Shown here piece after piece: positions 33,021-35,404 of a stretch of DNA of 35,404 bases. Made by a program: the position numbers and the translations under genes. Position 1 is the first letter of the stretch. Each line of letters opens with the position of its first letter. The notes beneath the pieces were generated by a model. It was not told the origin of the DNA. It did not search any database and was given only the letters and a program-made list of their open reading frames with translations. The DNA comes from MESE01 sp036675035 (GTDB lineage: Bacteria > Pseudomonadota > Gammaproteobacteria > Burkholderiales > Burkholderiaceae_D), in NCBI GenBank assembly GCA_036675035.1, contig JAKFFO010000181.1, positions 1 through 35,404 of the forward strand, given 5' to 3'.

Positions 33021-34334
33021 ATGAGAAAAATTGCGCTTGTAAGTGAACACGCATCGCCGCTGGCATCGCCGGGCAGCGTGGACAGCGGTGGACAGAACGT
33101 TTATGTCGCTCATGTTGCCAAACAGCTCGCCCAACTTGGTTACCTGGTGGATGTGTTCACCCGGCGTGACGATCCGCTCCAGGAGCAGGTGGTGCAGTGG
33201 CAGCCGAATATACGGGTGATTCATGTTACGGCCGGACCTGCACGATACATTCCCAAGGAAGAACTGCTTTCCTACATGGATGAATTCGGGCGCTTCATGA
33301 TCCGGTTTGCGAAACGTCAAAGAATTCCTTATGACGTAATCCATGCCAATTTTTTCATGTCGGGCATGGCGGCACAGCAAGTAAAGCAAGCGCTCGGTAT
33401 TCCTTTCGTGATGACCTTTCATGCACTCGGTCATGTCAGGCGCCTGTGCCAGGGACAGGCCGATACATTTCCGGTGACCCGGCTCGCGATCGAGGAAAGC
33501 CTGATGCGTGATGCCGATCGCATCATTGCCGAATGTCCGCAGGACCGGCGGGACATGGAGCAGCTGTACGGCGCGGCAAGCGAGCGCATCGATATCGTTC
33601 CGTGCGGCTTCGATCCCGAAGAGCTATGGGCGGTGCCGGCGATCGCCAGGCAGCAGCTCGGACTCGACCCGCATGAATTCATTGTGCTGCAGCTTGGCCG
33701 GATGGTTCCGCGCAAGGGCATCGATACCGTAATCGAGAGCATTGCATTGCTTCGCGAGCGATTCGGGATTCGCGCCCGCCTGCTGGTGGTCGGCGGCAAC
33801 GCGGAACAGATCAGCATCGACAATACGCCTGAGCTCGGTCGGCTGAATGCGTTGACCCGGGAACTCGATCTTGACAAGCAGGTTGTCTTCACCGGGCAGA
33901 AATCGCGGGCGCAACTGCGTTACTACTACAGCGCCGCAGATGCATTCGTTACGACGCCCTGGTATGAACCGTTCGGCATCACACCGGTGGAAGCGATGGC
34001 ATGCGGCACGCCGGTGATCGGCGCGGCGGTGGGCGGCATCAAGAGCACCGTCGTCGATGGCGAGACCGGTTACCTGGTACCGCCCAAGGACCCGGAGTCG
34101 GTCGCCCGAAAACTGGCGTCGCTTCATAACCATCCGGTGCAAGCCCGCCGTCTGGGCGCGCAAGGCATGCAGCGCGCCTATCAGCACTACACCTGGCGCA
34201 ATGTCGCGGCGCAGATCGCAACGGTGTACGAGGCGGCGCTGGAAAATGCGCCGTCGGAAATCTCGGAATCCTATCTGCCTGTCGGTCAGTTCGACAACAG
34301 GCCACATTTTTCGGAGCTTGAATGGACCACTTGA
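33021..34334 (+). CDS. Glycosyltransferase family 4
   Basis: 437 residues, GT-B fold. The N-terminal part has SEHASPLASPGSVDSGGQNVYV, a glycine-rich acceptor-side loop typical of GT4 enzymes of the sucrose-phosphate-synthase/MshA-like group. The C-terminal part has LGRMVPRKGIDTVIES and the complete EX7E motif with E316 and E324 (EPFGITPVEAMACGTPV). It transfers a sugar with retention of configuration (family knowledge); the donor is not predictable here. The following SDR gene starts 13 bases before this stop, so the two are translationally coupled, and both probably belong to the same glycan pathway. Confidence 0.9.
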   Translation: MRKIALVSEHASPLASPGSVDSGGQNVYVAHVAKQLAQLGYLVDVFTRRDDPLQEQVVQWQPNIRVIHVTAGPARYIPKEELLSYMDEFGRFMIRFAKRQRIPYDVIHANFFMSGMAAQQVKQALGIPFVMTFHALGHVRRLCQGQADTFPVTRLAIEESLMRDADRIIAECPQDRRDMEQLYGAASERIDIVPCGFDPEELWAVPAIARQQLGLDPHEFIVLQLGRMVPRKGIDTVIESIALLRERFGIRARLLVVGGNAEQISIDNTPELGRLNALTRELDLDKQVVFTGQKSRAQLRYYYSAADAFVTTPWYEPFGITPVEAMACGTPVIGAAVGGIKSTVVDGETGYLVPPKDPESVARKLASLHNHPVQARRLGAQGMQRAYQHYTWRNVAAQIATVYEAALENAPSEISESYLPVGQFDNRPHFSELEWTT

Positions 34335-35098
34335 ATCAATCAGAAAATAATCAGCCTAAGAATCTCGTGAAGGACAACAGCCTGAACGGCAAGACCGCAT
34401 TCGTGACCGGCGGCGCGAGCGGCCTGGGTGCGGCACTGTGCAATATGCTGGCCGCTTCCGGTGCGAAAGTGGTGGTAGGCGACCTGAAGAAGGACCGGGC
34501 GGAGGCGGCCGCGGAATTGCTTCGCGCCGGCGACGTGCAGGCGCACTCGATCGGTTTCGACGTCGGCGATCCGCAGGCGGCCGAGCAAGCCGTGAATGAG
34601 GCGATTGAAAAATTCGGCAAGCTCGATATCCTGATCAATAACGCGGGTACCGATATCACGCTGTCGATGTCGGAAATGTCGACCGATCAATGGCTGCGGG
34701 TAATCAACACCAATCTGAACGGTCCGTTCATGCTCGCCAAATATGCATCCGAGCAGATGAAGCGGGCAGGCTCCGGCCAGATCGTCAATATTGCGTCGAC
34801 CGCAGCCAAGCGCGCATGGCCGAACGCATCTGCCTACCATGCAAGCAAGTGGGGCCTGCTCGGGCTGTCGCATGCAATGCACGCGGAGCTGCGGCCGCAC
34901 AACATCAAGGTCACCGCGGTGATCGCCGGCGGCATGCGCACGCCGTTTTTGCTGGACCGTTTTCCGGACATCGACATACAGACGCTACAGGACCCGGCCA
35001 ATGTCGCGAAGGCGGTCAAGTCGGTGCTGCTGCTTCCGGATGAGACGGTGATTTCGGAGATCATGGTGTTGCCCATGCGGGAAACCTCCTGGCCTTGA
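34322..35098 (+). CDS. Short-chain dehydrogenase/reductase
   Basis: 258 residues, classical SDR. It has cofactor loop TGGASGLG (29-36), NNAG (106-109), and the catalytic set S159, Y172 and K176 (YHASK). Asp after strand 2 (VVVGDLKKDRA) suggests NAD(H) preference over NADP(H), by family rule. It starts 13 bases inside the end of the GT4 gene, indicating coupling. In a glycan locus it may reduce or oxidise a sugar nucleotide or a sugar intermediate, but the SDR family is too broad to name a substrate. The first 20 residues are polar and outside the core. Confidence 0.88.
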   Translation: MDHLNQSENNQPKNLVKDNSLNGKTAFVTGGASGLGAALCNMLAASGAKVVVGDLKKDRAEAAAELLRAGDVQAHSIGFDVGDPQAAEQAVNEAIEKFGKLDILINNAGTDITLSMSEMSTDQWLRVINTNLNGPFMLAKYASEQMKRAGSGQIVNIASTAAKRAWPNASAYHASKWGLLGLSHAMHAELRPHNIKVTAVIAGGMRTPFLLDRFPDIDIQTLQDPANVAKAVKSVLLLPDETVISEIMVLPMRETSWP

Positions 35099-35104
35099 GT
35101 TTCT

Positions 35105-35306
35105 CCCTTCTCTCGCGGGTGGGAGAAGGGGTGGGGACTCGAAGCACTGCTTCGAGGGCGGTTGAAAGAGTCTAGCCTTCGCAATCTCCCTCACTTGCAG
35201 TGCGCATGTTCGCTTGCAAGCGAACATCGTTACGCAGGCGTGGCGGGTGCGCCACGAAATCGCTGCTTCACCCCCCGACCCCTGTCTCGCTCGCGGGGGA
35301 AGGGAG
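35105..35306 (+). repeat. Composite repeat, copy E: BIME-like repeat containing palindromic module copy B
   Basis: Left hairpin CCCTTCTC (35105-35112) / GAGAAGGG (35123-35130); hairpin CTCGAAGC (35138-35145) / GCTTCGAG (35149-35156); a linker shared with copy D (35160-35192). The module then follows: ACTTGCAGTGCGC (35193-35205), a perfect 22-bp palindrome (35206-35227, half-site ATGTTCGCTTG), spacer CGTTACGCAGGC (identical to copy A), stem CGTGGCG/CGCCACG (35239-35256), tail CTGCTTCACCCCCCGACC, and a final imperfect G/C hairpin to about 35306. It occupies the 238-base spacer between the SDR and HAD genes. Confidence 0.85.
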
Positions 35307-35336
35307 CTTAGATCAGCCCCATATTGAGAAACCGTG

Positions 35337-35404
35337 ATGCAAGCAATCTTTCTCGACAAGGACGACACCTTGGTCAAGGACGTTCCGCACAACGTCGATC
35401 CGGA
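35337..35404 (+). CDS. HAD-IIIA phosphatase, GmhB-like (3' end outside window)
   Basis: Only the first 22 codons are present, starting MQAIFLDKDDTLVKDVPHNVDP. The FLDKD.TLV phrase is HAD motif I, with nucleophile D7 and acid/base D9, and DVP.NVDP is typical of D-glycero-D-manno-heptose-1,7-bisphosphate 7-phosphatase relatives. The residue after D9 is Asp, where these enzymes usually have Gly, which is worth noting. A heptose phosphatase fits the GT9 heptosyltransferase-like gene on the other strand. A GTG directly before the ATG is an alternative start. Identification rests on a short fragment. Confidence 0.75.
   Translation, partial: MQAIFLDKDDTLVKDVPHNVDP

Overview
The window is a chromosome-like stretch of a moderately G+C-rich Gram-negative bacterium. 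The protein families and codon style suggest a betaproteobacterium, probably Burkholderiales and perhaps near Oxalobacteraceae (inference; no marker gene is present). No rRNA, tRNA, insertion sequence, phage gene or CRISPR array was seen.

Layout. (1) 1-3.1 kb: the tail of a membrane hybrid histidine kinase, then a minus-strand RES/Xre toxin-antitoxin pair. (2) 3.4-8.3 kb: a complete three-gene N-acetylglutaminylglutamine amide (NAGGN) osmolyte operon, namely amidotransferase, acetyltransferase/ATP-grasp ligase and M42-family peptidase. (3) 8.4-13.2 kb: stress-type single genes. These are an erythromycin-esterase-family protein, an exported Ser/Gly/Thr-repeat protein behind a near-consensus sigma-54 promoter, a CBS-pair protein, a small one-helix membrane protein and a degenerate receiver protein. 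(4) 13.5-21.7 kb: a signalling block with two soluble hybrid histidine kinases, a small conserved protein coupled to a double-domain KaiC-like ATPase, and a GGDEF-EAL protein with an N-terminal array of exact heptads. (5) 21.8-35.4 kb: a glycan locus on both strands. Minus strand: carbamoyltransferase, GT9 glycosyltransferase and UDP-glucuronate decarboxylase-like epimerase, joined by ATGA overlaps, then UDP-glucose dehydrogenase. Plus strand: Atm1-like ABC exporter, GT2, a GT1/GT4-like transferase, an unknown protein, a GT4, an SDR and the start of a heptose-bisphosphate-phosphatase-like HAD enzyme.

How it fits together. Osmolyte synthesis, surface or secreted glycan synthesis, c-di-GMP turnover, several orphan-looking phosphorelay proteins and a sigma-54-driven exported repeat protein together read as a stress and envelope-adaptation region.

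The most unusual signal is not a gene. Several intergenic spacers (about 13.24, 23.18-23.45 and 35.19 kb) carry a modular element: a constant block, a 16-22 bp palindrome, a short semi-constant spacer and a second 16-18 bp palindrome. The palindrome sequences differ between units but both arms change together, so pairing is kept. At 35.1 kb the module sits inside a REP/BIME-like repeat, and the 29.7 kb spacer carries the same repeat without the module.
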